Assembly (NCBI RefSeq): GCF_000348985.1
Contig: NC_035923.1
Span: forward strand, 434,001 to 498,000
DNA: 64,000 nucleotides
Direction of reading: 5' to 3'
DNA from: Huiozyma naganishii CBS 8797
Lineage: Eukaryota; Ascomycota; Saccharomycetes; Saccharomycetales; Saccharomycetaceae
In this document: one piece after another, positions 29,234 to 39,151 of the stretch
Position numbering within the stretch: position 1 is the first letter of the stretch
Layout of the letters: each line of letters starts with the position of its first letter
The notes under the pieces: generated by a model
What the model saw: only the letters and a program-made list of their open reading frames with translations
Told to the model about the DNA's origin: nothing
The model's database searches: none
Position numbers and translations under genes: made by a program

Positions 29234-29598
29234 CTTCGTTCACACTCGCAAGGAAATTTCGGGACCACCTGTGTCTGCCGGTACAAAAACGACCCAGCTG
29301 TGACTACTGTAACTTGCACCAACCGTGATCCACAAGCACCAACGGAACGCTCAACAGAACGCCTCTTGTCACTGGAAAATCATCAAGTTTATTACTATTT
29401 TAAGTTCTCGGTTATTTCACAAAAATACACGTGATAGAGTGTTTCAGACGACAATACCAACAGACCGCTGTTGTTGACGATGCTGTTGATGTCTGGGGGA
29501 CTAGGTTACTCGGGGTATTATTAAAGATATATTAGGTTGATTAGCAGGGTTTTTTTGGCTGACTATTACTACTATTATTGGGTTTATTATTATTAGGA
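29234..29598. promoter_or_regulatory. UBC6 promoter and UBP 3' region
   Basis: 365 bases with no gene. A CACGTGAT (Cbf1/CDEI-type, minus-strand ATCACGTG) lies at 29428-29435. AT-rich repeats of ATTATTA type precede the UBP stop. Confidence 0.4.
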
Positions 29599-31860
29599 TC
29601 AGTTCCTGCTCATGAAACTGAACAATCTGGACTTTCTCCCGATCTTGCCAGAGGAAACAGAGCGTCCACTCGTAGTCGCTAAAATGACAGTGTCGTCGTT
29701 GTTCTCCTCGAAGGTGTCCTCCGCCTCGCCGTCGTCCACGGCCTCGTTGGACATTCTCGCGGCCCGGAGTCTACTGTACGAGTCCTCTTTAAGCAACGCG
29801 TCGACGTTGAATTGGGCCTCCGGGGCCACGCCGGAACTGTGCGTCACCGTTTTGCCAAACTCATCGTCTCCCTCGTCGGTCTCTTTGTAGAAAAGAACGT
29901 ATGCAGTCGTTGAAGTTGTCGTGTCCCCAGTGAAGTTAAGCACCTGCGGCTCGTCCAGCGTCTCGACGGTTTCATCGTCAAAGAATAGCCAGCCAAAGTT
30001 GTCCGTTTTACAAACGGAGACGTAGTGACCGTGCTGTGGACCACCACCCATATGCAGCACCACGCCCGTCAACTCGTACTTCTTGCTTACGGACGGGTCA
30101 AATTTGGACGCAACTTCCAGAAACAACGGGTACGTGATCTTGTTGAATAGCTTAATGTTGGTGTTTTGGGCTTCTGAATATTTAAACCGCTTTAAATGCA
30201 GTGCCAATATGCGGGGCAATTTCTTGAGCCCAACGACTCGTTGCGCCTCTTGCAGCCCGCAACACTCGTTACAGTAAAATTTGTTGGCCCCGTGAAGCAG
30301 TTCAGTCTGACAAAACTCTCGCAGCTGCTCCTGGATATCTGTAGCAGCGTCTTTGCTGTCCTCCAGTTCGATCGGGAAATCCAAAAACCGTTCATCATGC
30401 GACGTGACAGAGTCACAGGTCAAACATCTCACCTTACTCGTCTGCGTCCCCTGGAATAAATCGTTGATAAAATTGGATCGCAATTGGTTGGGGACATCGC
30501 GAGTATCCGCGAGTTTCCTATTGTAATTGTCTGTGAAATCACTCAGATCGTTGAACAGGAAATTCAAAAACTCGTGTGCATCCTGATGCATCATTGTATT
30601 AAATAAGATATTTTCCCTCTTCAATATGTCAATGAAGTTAACGGGCGATACCACACCTGTAAGTGCATTGTTTTCTGTGATAGACTCAAATATGTCTTTT
30701 AAACCGTGGTACAGGTTTGATATGTCTTCCCCATTGATACAGTGATCCACGTTGAGGAGCGGTCCGTTAAGCAAGGCATTCCTCTTCCTTTGCTCATTGG
30801 TGGTCTCTCTATCGGAATCCATTTTTGCCAGTGCAGGGTCATTATCTGCATCCCAACTTCCATCTGCATTCGCGGAGGACGCAGACAGATCTTCCGACAA
30901 CGTCCTTCCCACAATGACTCGTTTGTACCTATTTGAAGTGTTAGTTTTGGTCACTTCCAGTTTTGTTAAATCCAACGGGCTATCCCTACCTATGATTACT
31001 GGACTCACCGATTTTTTCATCCTAAGAGGCACTGGTGTCGACATCGATCTTTCAGCGACTATTGGGTTTGCAGCTATGTCTGTTGAACTTTTATTACTGC
31101 TTTTGAACAGCCCGGATATCAATTTCCTGCTGGTAGAAGGAGACTTGATATCGGTATTATTCGTTATGCTGTTAGCATTGATGGCATTGCTGTCATTGTT
31201 ATTCGTGCCACAAGTGGGCTTCATGTTGTGTACTGCGTTGTTACCACCACTGTCATTACTATTCAGTCTGCTTTTACCAGCCTTGTCGGTACTGCACTCC
31301 ACGTTAGCATTCGCCTGCGATGTAGTTCCCTTCCCCTCGTAAGCAAAACTGCCATCGAAGACTCTCAATTTACGTCCCGGCATTTCAGTCTTGCGAAGGT
31401 GAAGTTCGTCAGGTGCCCGCTCTGGGAACTGCAATATACTATTCCTAAATTCTGTTAAATTGAACAAGCACTGCAAGATGGAGTTACAATAACAAGTGTT
31501 ACCGAAGTTCTCGTACCCGAATATCTTGTTCGAACCATCCCCAAAGGGCATCCCCACAGCCACTTTCGGATTCAGAAACTTGAAATTTGTCATACTGTCG
31601 CTTACCTGATCTGTAGGGTTTATGTTATCGTCGTCGATGAAGTGTGCAGGCCTCTGCGGACTCGATTGCTCCAAACTGTAACCATCCATCATCCCCAGCT
31701 CGTTTAAGCTCGCCTCTGACCTGCTCAGCGTACCGAGACTCACTATAGGACGCAGCCTCTCATCTGCAGCAACTTCATTGCTATTAGACCTCGATGCACC
31801 GTCCGAGTCCTCCGACTTCTTCTTGCCCGTCTTGCTTGCGCTCAACCATCTTTTTAGCAT
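29599..31860 (-). CDS. UBP13: Ubiquitin-specific protease Ubp9/Ubp13
   Basis: A 753-residue USP-family deubiquitinase. The catalytic Cys box GYENFGNTCYCNSILQCLF is at about residues 115-133 (Cys ~123). The His box GGGPQHGHYVSVCKTDN is near residue 615, with WLFFDDETV after it. Between them is a long disordered Ser/Asn-rich insert (about residues 170-370), then the remainder of the USP fold with a CxxC...CxxC zinc ribbon (VRCLTCDS and KFYCNECCG). S. cerevisiae Ubp9 and Ubp13 are ohnologs implicated in mitochondrial gene expression through Duf1; which copy this is cannot be decided from the sequence. It lies beside UBC6 and SEF1 as expected. Confidence 0.93.
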   Translation of the reverse strand: MLKRWLSASKTGKKKSEDSDGASRSNSNEVAADERLRPIVSLGTLSRSEASLNELGMMDGYSLEQSSPQRPAHFIDDDNINPTDQVSDSMTNFKFLNPKVAVGMPFGDGSNKIFGYENFGNTCYCNSILQCLFNLTEFRNSILQFPERAPDELHLRKTEMPGRKLRVFDGSFAYEGKGTTSQANANVECSTDKAGKSRLNSNDSGGNNAVHNMKPTCGTNNNDSNAINANSITNNTDIKSPSTSRKLISGLFKSSNKSSTDIAANPIVAERSMSTPVPLRMKKSVSPVIIGRDSPLDLTKLEVTKTNTSNRYKRVIVGRTLSEDLSASSANADGSWDADNDPALAKMDSDRETTNEQRKRNALLNGPLLNVDHCINGEDISNLYHGLKDIFESITENNALTGVVSPVNFIDILKRENILFNTMMHQDAHEFLNFLFNDLSDFTDNYNRKLADTRDVPNQLRSNFINDLFQGTQTSKVRCLTCDSVTSHDERFLDFPIELEDSKDAATDIQEQLREFCQTELLHGANKFYCNECCGLQEAQRVVGLKKLPRILALHLKRFKYSEAQNTNIKLFNKITYPLFLEVASKFDPSVSKKYELTGVVLHMGGGPQHGHYVSVCKTDNFGWLFFDDETVETLDEPQVLNFTGDTTTSTTAYVLFYKETDEGDDEFGKTVTHSSGVAPEAQFNVDALLKEDSYSRLRAARMSNEAVDDGEAEDTFEENNDDTVILATTSGRSVSSGKIGRKSRLFSFMSRN

Positions 31861-32391
31861 CTTACGGCTCTCTTTCGAACACTAATCCACACCAAAGAAA
31901 GCAATATAGCTAGCCAGTTATTACAACAGCAAATTCCCCAGCGCAGGCAAACAGACAGACAAATCTACCACGCAGAACACAACACAACACAAAGACGCCG
32001 CTGGATTACCTCCCCCAACCCGCATTATACCTTCGATGGGCGTCCTCTGAATCGCACGCCAAATTATGTCAAAAAGAGAGAAAGAATAAAAAAAAAGGTC
32101 AATGATGAAGATGATGCAATCAATTGTCGTGTCACAGGAGCCGTCGTTGTTTCGTACCGCTCAAACACGGGTGTAAAGCCGTTGACGAAAGTGAGATACG
32201 TACACTGTCGATGTTTGTGCATTCTGGAAGGATATAAATATTGGCAAGGGAACTCCAGCACACAAGCTACATATTATAAATGAATAAATAGGTGAATAAA
32301 TAGAGTCCTTGGAGGACGTGACGCGAAGAAATTCCGTGTCTTTATGCTATGTGTGTGTGAAGAAAGAGGGGCAAGACGGGGATGCATGCTC
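31861..32391. promoter_or_regulatory. UBP promoter and SEF1 3' region
   Basis: 531 bases with no gene recognised. It holds ACAACACAACACAA-type sequence just upstream of the UBP start and an A-rich tract near 32085. The stretch AATAAATAGGTGAATAAATAG at 32284-32304 could aid SEF1 3'-end formation. Confidence 0.4.
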
Positions 32392-35300
32392 TTAAAATTC
32401 TGGTTGTGTGTTCACGTTGTCGAACCAGCCGAATAAATCATCCGTGTTCAAGTTACCTTCAGTCCACCCAAGACCTTGTTGTTGAAAGAATGTGTTCAAA
32501 TGGTTAGCATCGTCGTCCATTTTCGACTTTGCGTTCTGTGTAATCGTAGATCCTGAGGCCTTTGGCGTCGAAGGGTGCGATTTACTCCCGAGAAGGCTAT
32601 TCAGATTGGAAAAACTTGTTCCCATGGGCCCCAACAAAGAGTTGAAAGCACTGTTCTTGACGTCGTTGGATGCGTTGTTAGCGGGCGAAGGCTGCGATAA
32701 CGAGGATGATACCCCCACCCTATTTACCAGCCGGTTATTGGCCACAGTGTTCGGTGCAAATAGGGACTGCGACTTACCTAGCCGTCTCACTGCAGGCGAT
32801 ATGATGGGTTCCGGATTCTGCTGAGTCTTCATCGCATTGGCACTGAACTTCGCACCAGGAATGTTTGGTTGATTACCAAAATCAGGCCCAGAGTTCCAAA
32901 CTGGCTGGCCGTTGTTTGATTTTGTCTTCGACGTGGACACTCCACCACCAGTATTGTCTATGAACCCACTTACATCAGAATTGGATAGCGAATTGTCAAA
33001 TCTCACACTCCCGGTCTCATCCAACATGGACAACGGGATACCATTGATAGCGGCTATTGTCCCGTCTGAGTTCTTGTGAACTTTGCCGCTCTCCTCAGAT
33101 TGCTCTAAAGCATTTTCAGTCGGCACTAATGTGGTCACCGTGGTACCGTTGGGCGTGGTTTGCGTCACAGTGCGGAAGTCCTCCCTTAAAATATGGGTAT
33201 ACAGGGGCAGCGGGAAAATCTTATTACGTTGGGACGTTTCATCATCATTATCCGTTCCCTCAACTTTCTTGTAGTTCGGGTCCGTTTCTCTTCGCCTTGC
33301 CTCATGTACGCACCACACAAGGTCATAAAACAGAGATCCTGTCAGATGCGACCTGATTCTCGAAATTATACCAACCTCCTCTGTAAAGACTTCGGGGTGA
33401 GTGATCAAAACCATGTTCAACTTCTCTAACATGGTAGCCGTCCTGGAGATATCGTTTTCGACACCCGTTGCCCAAGCAGTCAGTTGGTTTCTGAACAACC
33501 TGTGCACTGTTACTATAGACTGTCTTGTTGAGTTCAAGTATCTGTTTATCATCAACGGGTTCAGCTGTAACTTGAATAAGATGAGTGCCGCGAAGGATAC
33601 ACTTTGGCGGAGATAAATGGGTAAAGAGATCAACGATTTAGTCTCCAAAAGAACATTCAGTAGTGTTACAGTTTTAGTCGCACAAAAGTACGCCTCGGTG
33701 ACATAGTGCGATTGGTCCTCAATCGGAGTGCCTGGCAAAAATGCAAAACAGCATACCATTAACCTGACGTAGAGGTAGTAAATATGGACCGCTATGTCGC
33801 TTTCGTAATCTTGTTCTTTATTCAATCTCTCTAACTCCCTTTCTAGGATAGATAACGACCCCGCACGATCCTTGGGCTCTACCAGACCATCAGGACTACT
33901 GACACTGGAACCCATCACATTACAGAGTTTCAACTGGTAAGTGGCTAAAGAGATCATTTTTTTGAACCTCAATGGAAGTTTAGTTTTTATGGGTTGAACA
34001 CCTGTCTCTTCGCTTTCCGTGATGGCTGCATTATGTTCAGAGGTCTCAACTTCGCTCGACCTTGCAGTCTCTACCAAGTAGTCAACCTGGGATGTCGGTG
34101 GTAGTCCCAGAATGCTAGCCCAACATATCTCGGCGAAGTACACACCGAGCCATGTCCGCGTTCTCCATTTTTCTGCATTGGGCATGGAAGTCTGTGTCCT
34201 GGTGAATTCCCAAATAAATTCCCCTCTATGAAGACCCAGCTGATACGAGAGCGATTTCGCGAGATTGACAAATCTGTAGGAGCAGTCATCCAACACCTTC
34301 TGGTTGGGAAGTGGCCACATGCTCAAGACAAGCAACGCTTGCGATATATGTGTCGATCTAGGTGTCCGAATCCAACACGTCTCCACCGCCAGCTGCTTAA
34401 TCAACGAACTCAGCTTTACGTAGAGGGATGGTTCTGAATCTGAAAGACAGGCTGTTAGCATCACTGTCCAGAATAATAACTGCGACTGTGAGTATAATTC
34501 CGTAGCTGAGTTGGTGAACATGATGGGGAGAAATGGAAGGTAGTCCCTGACAAACACCGAGTGCAGTTCATTGGCCTGGTCTATAGGGATGCGCACATCG
34601 CCAATAACAAATTCATCAATGTTCTCCAAGTTAATTTCGTGCGGCGACGGCAGCGGCTGTGTTGTGGTAGTGGTTACAATATTAGGGCGTTTGCCTGTAT
34701 TTGGGCCAGGGGAAACTCTCTCGTGACCAAGCGTCGCCTCGTTGTTTGAAATCTCCACGAGATTTAACGGTGTACCCTCACGGGTTGCAGCTCTAGGTTG
34801 GGGACCGTAGTTGGTCTTCAGTGCCATTTTCAGTGCTACTGGTAGCTTTTCATTTGAAACGTTCAATGGAGCAGAATCGTTGAGAAGGGTCGGCAAAGAT
34901 GCGGGGTTTCCGCTATCTCGTACGCCTACACTCGCCCCCTGTAAGAGATTTCTCTGCGTTTGGAGCAAATTCGGTTCGCTAGCCAGATACGTTTGGACGG
35001 ATATTTTCCCGCTCTGCGAGTTCCTTTCAGCCGTCGATGTACTTTGATCCTCATTGGGTGCGATGTTCTTGGCGGACTCTAAATCGTTAGGATCATTTTT
35101 GATGATCATTTTCTTATGTGAATCTCGGAAACTCGTAGGATCCAACATCTGTAATTTTGACAGTATTTCTTGACCAGCATCGCTCTGTTTCAGTGAATTA
35201 GCAAGCACTACTTGATTACCCAAAAGGGATTCCACTTTCACCTTCAAGTCGTCTATGTCCTTCATCATAACGTGGATCTGGGATCCCTTCTGCGGTTTGA

Positions 35301-35595
35301 ACTGCGGATCGATCTCGCAATGTAGTTGATATTTTCGGCACCTAGAGCACGGCGCCGGGAAACTCTGGTTGGCGTCGCATTTGATCTTATGTTGTCTGCA
35401 ATGACTACACGACGTCACAGGTCTATGGTTTGCAGTCGCCAGTTGCAGCGGTTTGTTGCCTGTGGTTACCCCTTGTGATGCGGGACTCATCGAAGAGTGC
35501 ACCGAATCTGTAAGTTTTTGTCGTTTGGGCTTGGGTCCTGTGTTGTCATTGTCCATTTCGTACCTTTCGCCTTTTGGCGACGAGAATGTGCTCAT
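32392..35595 (-). CDS. SEF1: Zn(2)Cys(6) transcription factor Sef1
   Basis: A 1067-residue fungal zinc-cluster regulator (about 1150 in S. cerevisiae). The binuclear cluster is at residues ~63-93: CSHCRQHKIKCDA, then CSRCRKYQLHCE, with a Pro before the fourth Cys. A short coiled dimerisation segment follows (MMKDIDDLKVKVESLLGN). The fungal-specific middle homology region runs over about residues 330-760, including RDYLPFLPIMFTNSATELYS and LGLHRGEFIWEF. The C-terminal ~250 residues are Asn/Ser-rich and end in an acidic, aromatic DDLFGWFDNVNTQPEF segment, a plausible activation motif. Its orthologue controls iron uptake in Candida albicans, while its role in S. cerevisiae is less clear. PRX1 and KIP1, its S. 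cerevisiae neighbours, are missing. Confidence 0.93.
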   Translation of the reverse strand: MSTFSSPKGERYEMDNDNTGPKPKRQKLTDSVHSSMSPASQGVTTGNKPLQLATANHRPVTSCSHCRQHKIKCDANQSFPAPCSRCRKYQLHCEIDPQFKPQKGSQIHVMMKDIDDLKVKVESLLGNQVVLANSLKQSDAGQEILSKLQMLDPTSFRDSHKKMIIKNDPNDLESAKNIAPNEDQSTSTAERNSQSGKISVQTYLASEPNLLQTQRNLLQGASVGVRDSGNPASLPTLLNDSAPLNVSNEKLPVALKMALKTNYGPQPRAATREGTPLNLVEISNNEATLGHERVSPGPNTGKRPNIVTTTTTQPLPSPHEINLENIDEFVIGDVRIPIDQANELHSVFVRDYLPFLPIMFTNSATELYSQSQLLFWTVMLTACLSDSEPSLYVKLSSLIKQLAVETCWIRTPRSTHISQALLVLSMWPLPNQKVLDDCSYRFVNLAKSLSYQLGLHRGEFIWEFTRTQTSMPNAEKWRTRTWLGVYFAEICWASILGLPPTSQVDYLVETARSSEVETSEHNAAITESEETGVQPIKTKLPLRFKKMISLATYQLKLCNVMGSSVSSPDGLVEPKDRAGSLSILERELERLNKEQDYESDIAVHIYYLYVRLMVCCFAFLPGTPIEDQSHYVTEAYFCATKTVTLLNVLLETKSLISLPIYLRQSVSFAALILFKLQLNPLMINRYLNSTRQSIVTVHRLFRNQLTAWATGVENDISRTATMLEKLNMVLITHPEVFTEEVGIISRIRSHLTGSLFYDLVWCVHEARRRETDPNYKKVEGTDNDDETSQRNKIFPLPLYTHILREDFRTVTQTTPNGTTVTTLVPTENALEQSEESGKVHKNSDGTIAAINGIPLSMLDETGSVRFDNSLSNSDVSGFIDNTGGGVSTSKTKSNNGQPVWNSGPDFGNQPNIPGAKFSANAMKTQQNPEPIISPAVRRLGKSQSLFAPNTVANNRLVNRVGVSSSLSQPSPANNASNDVKNSAFNSLLGPMGTSFSNLNSLLGSKSHPSTPKASGSTITQNAKSKMDDDANHLNTFFQQQGLGWTEGNLNTDDLFGWFDNVNTQPEF

Positions 35596-36740
35596 GATCG
35601 TTTCTTGGTCGTTAGTTAAGGGCGGAGTGTGTCCTTGATATGCAATTAGTCTTACCTATGTTAAAATCGAATGCTCCACAATCTTCTGATATTGAATATG
35701 CCTATGGTCTGACTTTCAAAATCCTGATAAAGCGATGCCTTTCTCGCAGTTACTTAACCAGAATATGGAACGTTTGTTTACTCTTCACTTTTTTTTGTAG
35801 TTATTTGCGATTCTTCTTTGAACAAACCCACTATACCATTCTCTTCTGTCTTAGCACCAGACGGGAAATAGTATTCAATCAGGGCGGATGTGTATCAGTC
35901 AGCGGAGAGCTGTGCTGAATTAATTGAGAGGAAAAACGCGGGACGAAACTACCAAGTATAGGGTCTAAAACTCTTGATTTGACTCCAGAGATGAGTATAT
36001 TTACGTCTGTGCTTGTGGTGCGAGTTCTGTATCTACCTCTCTATATATAATGATATGGCTCTCACTATACGTACAAAATATGGTTCTTCCACACTGTTAA
36101 TGTGTGTATGTGTATATTGTCAGTGGCAGAATTTCAGATGCAGGGAAATAGGGTACTAAGCAATGTCTCAACGGATGGGGAGGAGGGACAAGTTGGTAAT
36201 GGATGTATCAGCACTATCGGTAATTAAGAAGAAAAAATGTGACCCCCCCCAACCACACGGTTAGAGATAGAGTGGTTGCAATACGTCCGACGTTCAAGGC
36301 TCCGTTAGAAGTGCATCGCATCGGCTGGAATTGGGAAATGGAAAATACTCGCATTTCATTCGATGAAAGGAGTTTTGGAGGTCCAGCGCCGTTTGGAGGT
36401 CCAACTGGGAGGGCATCTCATCGTTGACTTGGGCAAGAGCTGCTTGTTCCCATGGAGTTGTCGAGGGTCATTGCGGTGTGGATAACGGCTGCGTGTTTTA
36501 TGTCCGTTTTTGACCTGATACCTGGTACCTCTCCCATAGCTTTTTGTGACGCCAGGGACGTGTAAGAACACGGTCTGGGCGGATGCTACTGTTACATCTA
36601 GTATATAATAGAATGGAATGTTCAGTGCTAATAAGTTGAATGCATTTGTTTCCCTCTCTGCTTTTGGAGAGTTTATATTTAATTATGACCCGCAGCGTGT
36701 GGTGTGGCACGCTGTCGCGGGGGTGGTAAGCACGAGCAAG
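35596..36740. promoter_or_regulatory. Long SEF1 upstream / SKT5 downstream gap
   Basis: 1145 bases without a recognisable gene. It contains a C10 run near 36243-36252 and TATA-rich stretches near 36040-36060. No clear remnant of PRX1 or KIP1 could be read, although S. cerevisiae has those genes here. A long SEF1 promoter is the simplest explanation for the rest. Confidence 0.45.
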
Positions 36741-38885
36741 TTACATAATGACACAGTTTTTCTTTGTCTTCCCTCCTGCTTTAGCTGGTCCGTCTTTCCG
36801 TTTGGTCTTGACTTTTCTCTGTTTCAAATAATCAGGAGGATCTGCTGAACTGGAGAACTTAAACGAATTGGTGGGTGCTCGAGATGGTCCGGGGGCATTT
36901 GTGACACTTGTTCCTGTGGCAGCACCAATTATATAGTCGTCTTTATCAGCCAGTTTGGGGGACGATTGGGAGACTTGTGGGACAGATCCCCCAGTGTTGC
37001 TTGCATCCATAGGACGTTCAACCACCGAATCTGGTTCATCACTACCCAATGAGTCTTCAGCGCCAGACGACATGTGATTTATTGACGATCGAGAATGATG
37101 TGGGGACTCGTGTGAAGTGTCATAGCCAGCCGAATCCTCAAACGCTGCATGCGTATTCTGCGATTCACCCGTTTCGTAGTTGGAATTGTCTTCAAGGGTT
37201 TCAAACTTGTTCTTACCGAACAGATTTAGCGTGGTCACACTAAACCTGTTCTTGTTGTGTTTCTTGATAGTAGTGTTCTCTTGATCACCTGATGCTGTAT
37301 CTGGATTTTCTGCAAACCGCAACGAGTTAAGTTTATCCTTTGCTCTTTCATAGTTATTCATGGCCGCCTTCTCATACCATTTCCTGGACATGCCACTGTC
37401 AGGTTCACATCCTTTCCCATTCTCGTAGAAATAACCTAGTGTGAACTGCGCCTTCGGATAGCCAATGATGGCGGCCTTCTGAGCCCATTGAAAGGCCTCA
37501 AATATATCCTTTTCAAGGACAGGCTCTGCACCTAGAAGGTACCACGCGCATAACCCCAACATAGCAACAGGGTCACCCTTCAATGCAGCTTGTGTATAGT
37601 AATGGATAGAGAGCCCAACGTCTTGAGGAACGACAGAGTTCCCAGTCTCGTACGTTTGGCCCAGAATGGTCATCGAATCGACGTTACCGAGGGTAGCCGC
37701 CTGGATGTACAACTCCATGGCGTACTTTTGGTCTGGGATGACAATATCAATAAACCCTGCTTCGTAAATCTTGGCTAACTCAAACGGTGCTGCGTTAGTT
37801 AGATCGTTTGCTCTGGCGGCTGCTCTCGATAACCATTTGATACCGTTCTGTTTCGTCATTACGTCTTCAGAGAGCCCCATCCTGCCGTAAAATGAATACA
37901 ACCCCAGCTTAAACATAGCGGATGGGTGGTTTCTCGATGCAGCAAATTTCAAAAAGTTGAGCGCCTTTCTGGCGTCTCTTATCGTACCAATACCTTCCTC
38001 ATAGCAATGTGAAGTTCTATAAGCGCTTTCTATGTGACCGTGCTTTGCAGCAGCTTGGAAAAGTTTGAAAGATTCCTTGTGATTGACTTTCCCCAATACT
38101 CCTGATGCGTAAACGTCCGCAAGTAAGTACTGGGCATCCGAATAACCCTTCAAACTCAACTTCTTCAAGTAGTGTTGTGCCTCTTTCAAAAACTGCTTCT
38201 TCAACCCTGCTTCCTCCGAATTCTTCTCATCATCGGTGTCAAATGAGCCCATCGTCAATGCTGTCTGCAGCATGTACTGTGCAAACTCAAACAGGATCAT
38301 CGGGTCCTTTGACTTCTTCACGTTTTCCCTGTACATCTCTATCGTCTTCAGTCGCGGGACCAACGATGAGGTGTTTGCTTCCCCCAAGTACTGTGTAATC
38401 AATTGATGGGATATATCTGCCACAGCCTCGTTGGTGGAGGTCAGCTGTGTGTCACAACTATTGTTGCACAGATACAGGTGTGAGAGATCCACAGATTTCG
38501 TTTTGGTCCTGTCTCTTCTATTCCTTGATAATTGAGCGGCGGACCCAGAGGACTGTGACTCCAAGTATGGCCTTTCCTGTGGACCCGCATCAGGCGACTG
38601 CTCGTGGCTGGTACGTCCCCGCAATCCACCTGCTATGTCCTCACTGCTAAAACTGGTTTTACCCTCGGGAACCGCAGCACTGCTGAGATTGGAGCTCTGC
38701 AGGGACACAATCGTTCTCTCCCGTGGGAATTTGTACGCTGACGGTTCGAGGTCGTCAAACTCTGCCCCGTTAACATCGCTCAGGAATTCTGGAGCACCAC
38801 TATCATCGTCTTCCGCTTCGTTGCCGCCCCTGACCACGTACGGTTCAGACTTGGAAGCGCCTAAACCAGCCCTGTAGGGATGCAT
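36741..38885 (-). CDS. SKT5: Chitin synthase III activator Skt5/Chs4 (or Shc1)
   Basis: A 714-residue prenylated activator of chitin synthase III (Chs3) that links Chs3 to the septin ring through Bni4. A disordered N-terminus leads to the signature VDLSHLYLCNNSCDTQLTST. About seven Sel1/TPR-like repeats follow over residues ~190-520, with phrases such as DAQYLLADVYASGVLGKVNH and KAQFTLGYFYENGKGC. A Ser/Asp-rich tail ends in the CAAX box CVIM, a farnesylation signal as in Skt5. The frame stays open 55 codons upstream to an ATG at 39050, but that extension is hydrophobic and unlike the family. I therefore start at 38885 (MHPYRAGLG), which matches the VHPYK context of the yeast protein. The neighbour YEL1 is divergent. 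Confidence 0.93.
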   Translation of the reverse strand: MHPYRAGLGASKSEPYVVRGGNEAEDDDSGAPEFLSDVNGAEFDDLEPSAYKFPRERTIVSLQSSNLSSAAVPEGKTSFSSEDIAGGLRGRTSHEQSPDAGPQERPYLESQSSGSAAQLSRNRRDRTKTKSVDLSHLYLCNNSCDTQLTSTNEAVADISHQLITQYLGEANTSSLVPRLKTIEMYRENVKKSKDPMILFEFAQYMLQTALTMGSFDTDDEKNSEEAGLKKQFLKEAQHYLKKLSLKGYSDAQYLLADVYASGVLGKVNHKESFKLFQAAAKHGHIESAYRTSHCYEEGIGTIRDARKALNFLKFAASRNHPSAMFKLGLYSFYGRMGLSEDVMTKQNGIKWLSRAAARANDLTNAAPFELAKIYEAGFIDIVIPDQKYAMELYIQAATLGNVDSMTILGQTYETGNSVVPQDVGLSIHYYTQAALKGDPVAMLGLCAWYLLGAEPVLEKDIFEAFQWAQKAAIIGYPKAQFTLGYFYENGKGCEPDSGMSRKWYEKAAMNNYERAKDKLNSLRFAENPDTASGDQENTTIKKHNKNRFSVTTLNLFGKNKFETLEDNSNYETGESQNTHAAFEDSAGYDTSHESPHHSRSSINHMSSGAEDSLGSDEPDSVVERPMDASNTGGSVPQVSQSSPKLADKDDYIIGAATGTSVTNAPGPSRAPTNSFKFSSSADPPDYLKQRKVKTKRKDGPAKAGGKTKKNCVIM

Positions 38886-39151
38886 GGGTACGAGTATTAA
38901 AATTAGAGCAAACGGCAGTGACCAGAACGGGTGGACACTTCCAGCAGAGTCTCCTCCCCACACCTCGTACCCACTTGTGCTTCTTTTAACAGCTTTAACT
39001 ATTAAAATTAGAATATGCGGTAAATGTTTGGCATCGCACGGCAAGACCATTCTGTGGGCCCTGGGAGGTCACATTGATGGTGGTTGAGAGCGTGGAGAGA
39101 CCGTTAGTTTGGAGTGTCCTGTGTACTGGGCGATATTCAAAGGTTTGAGGG

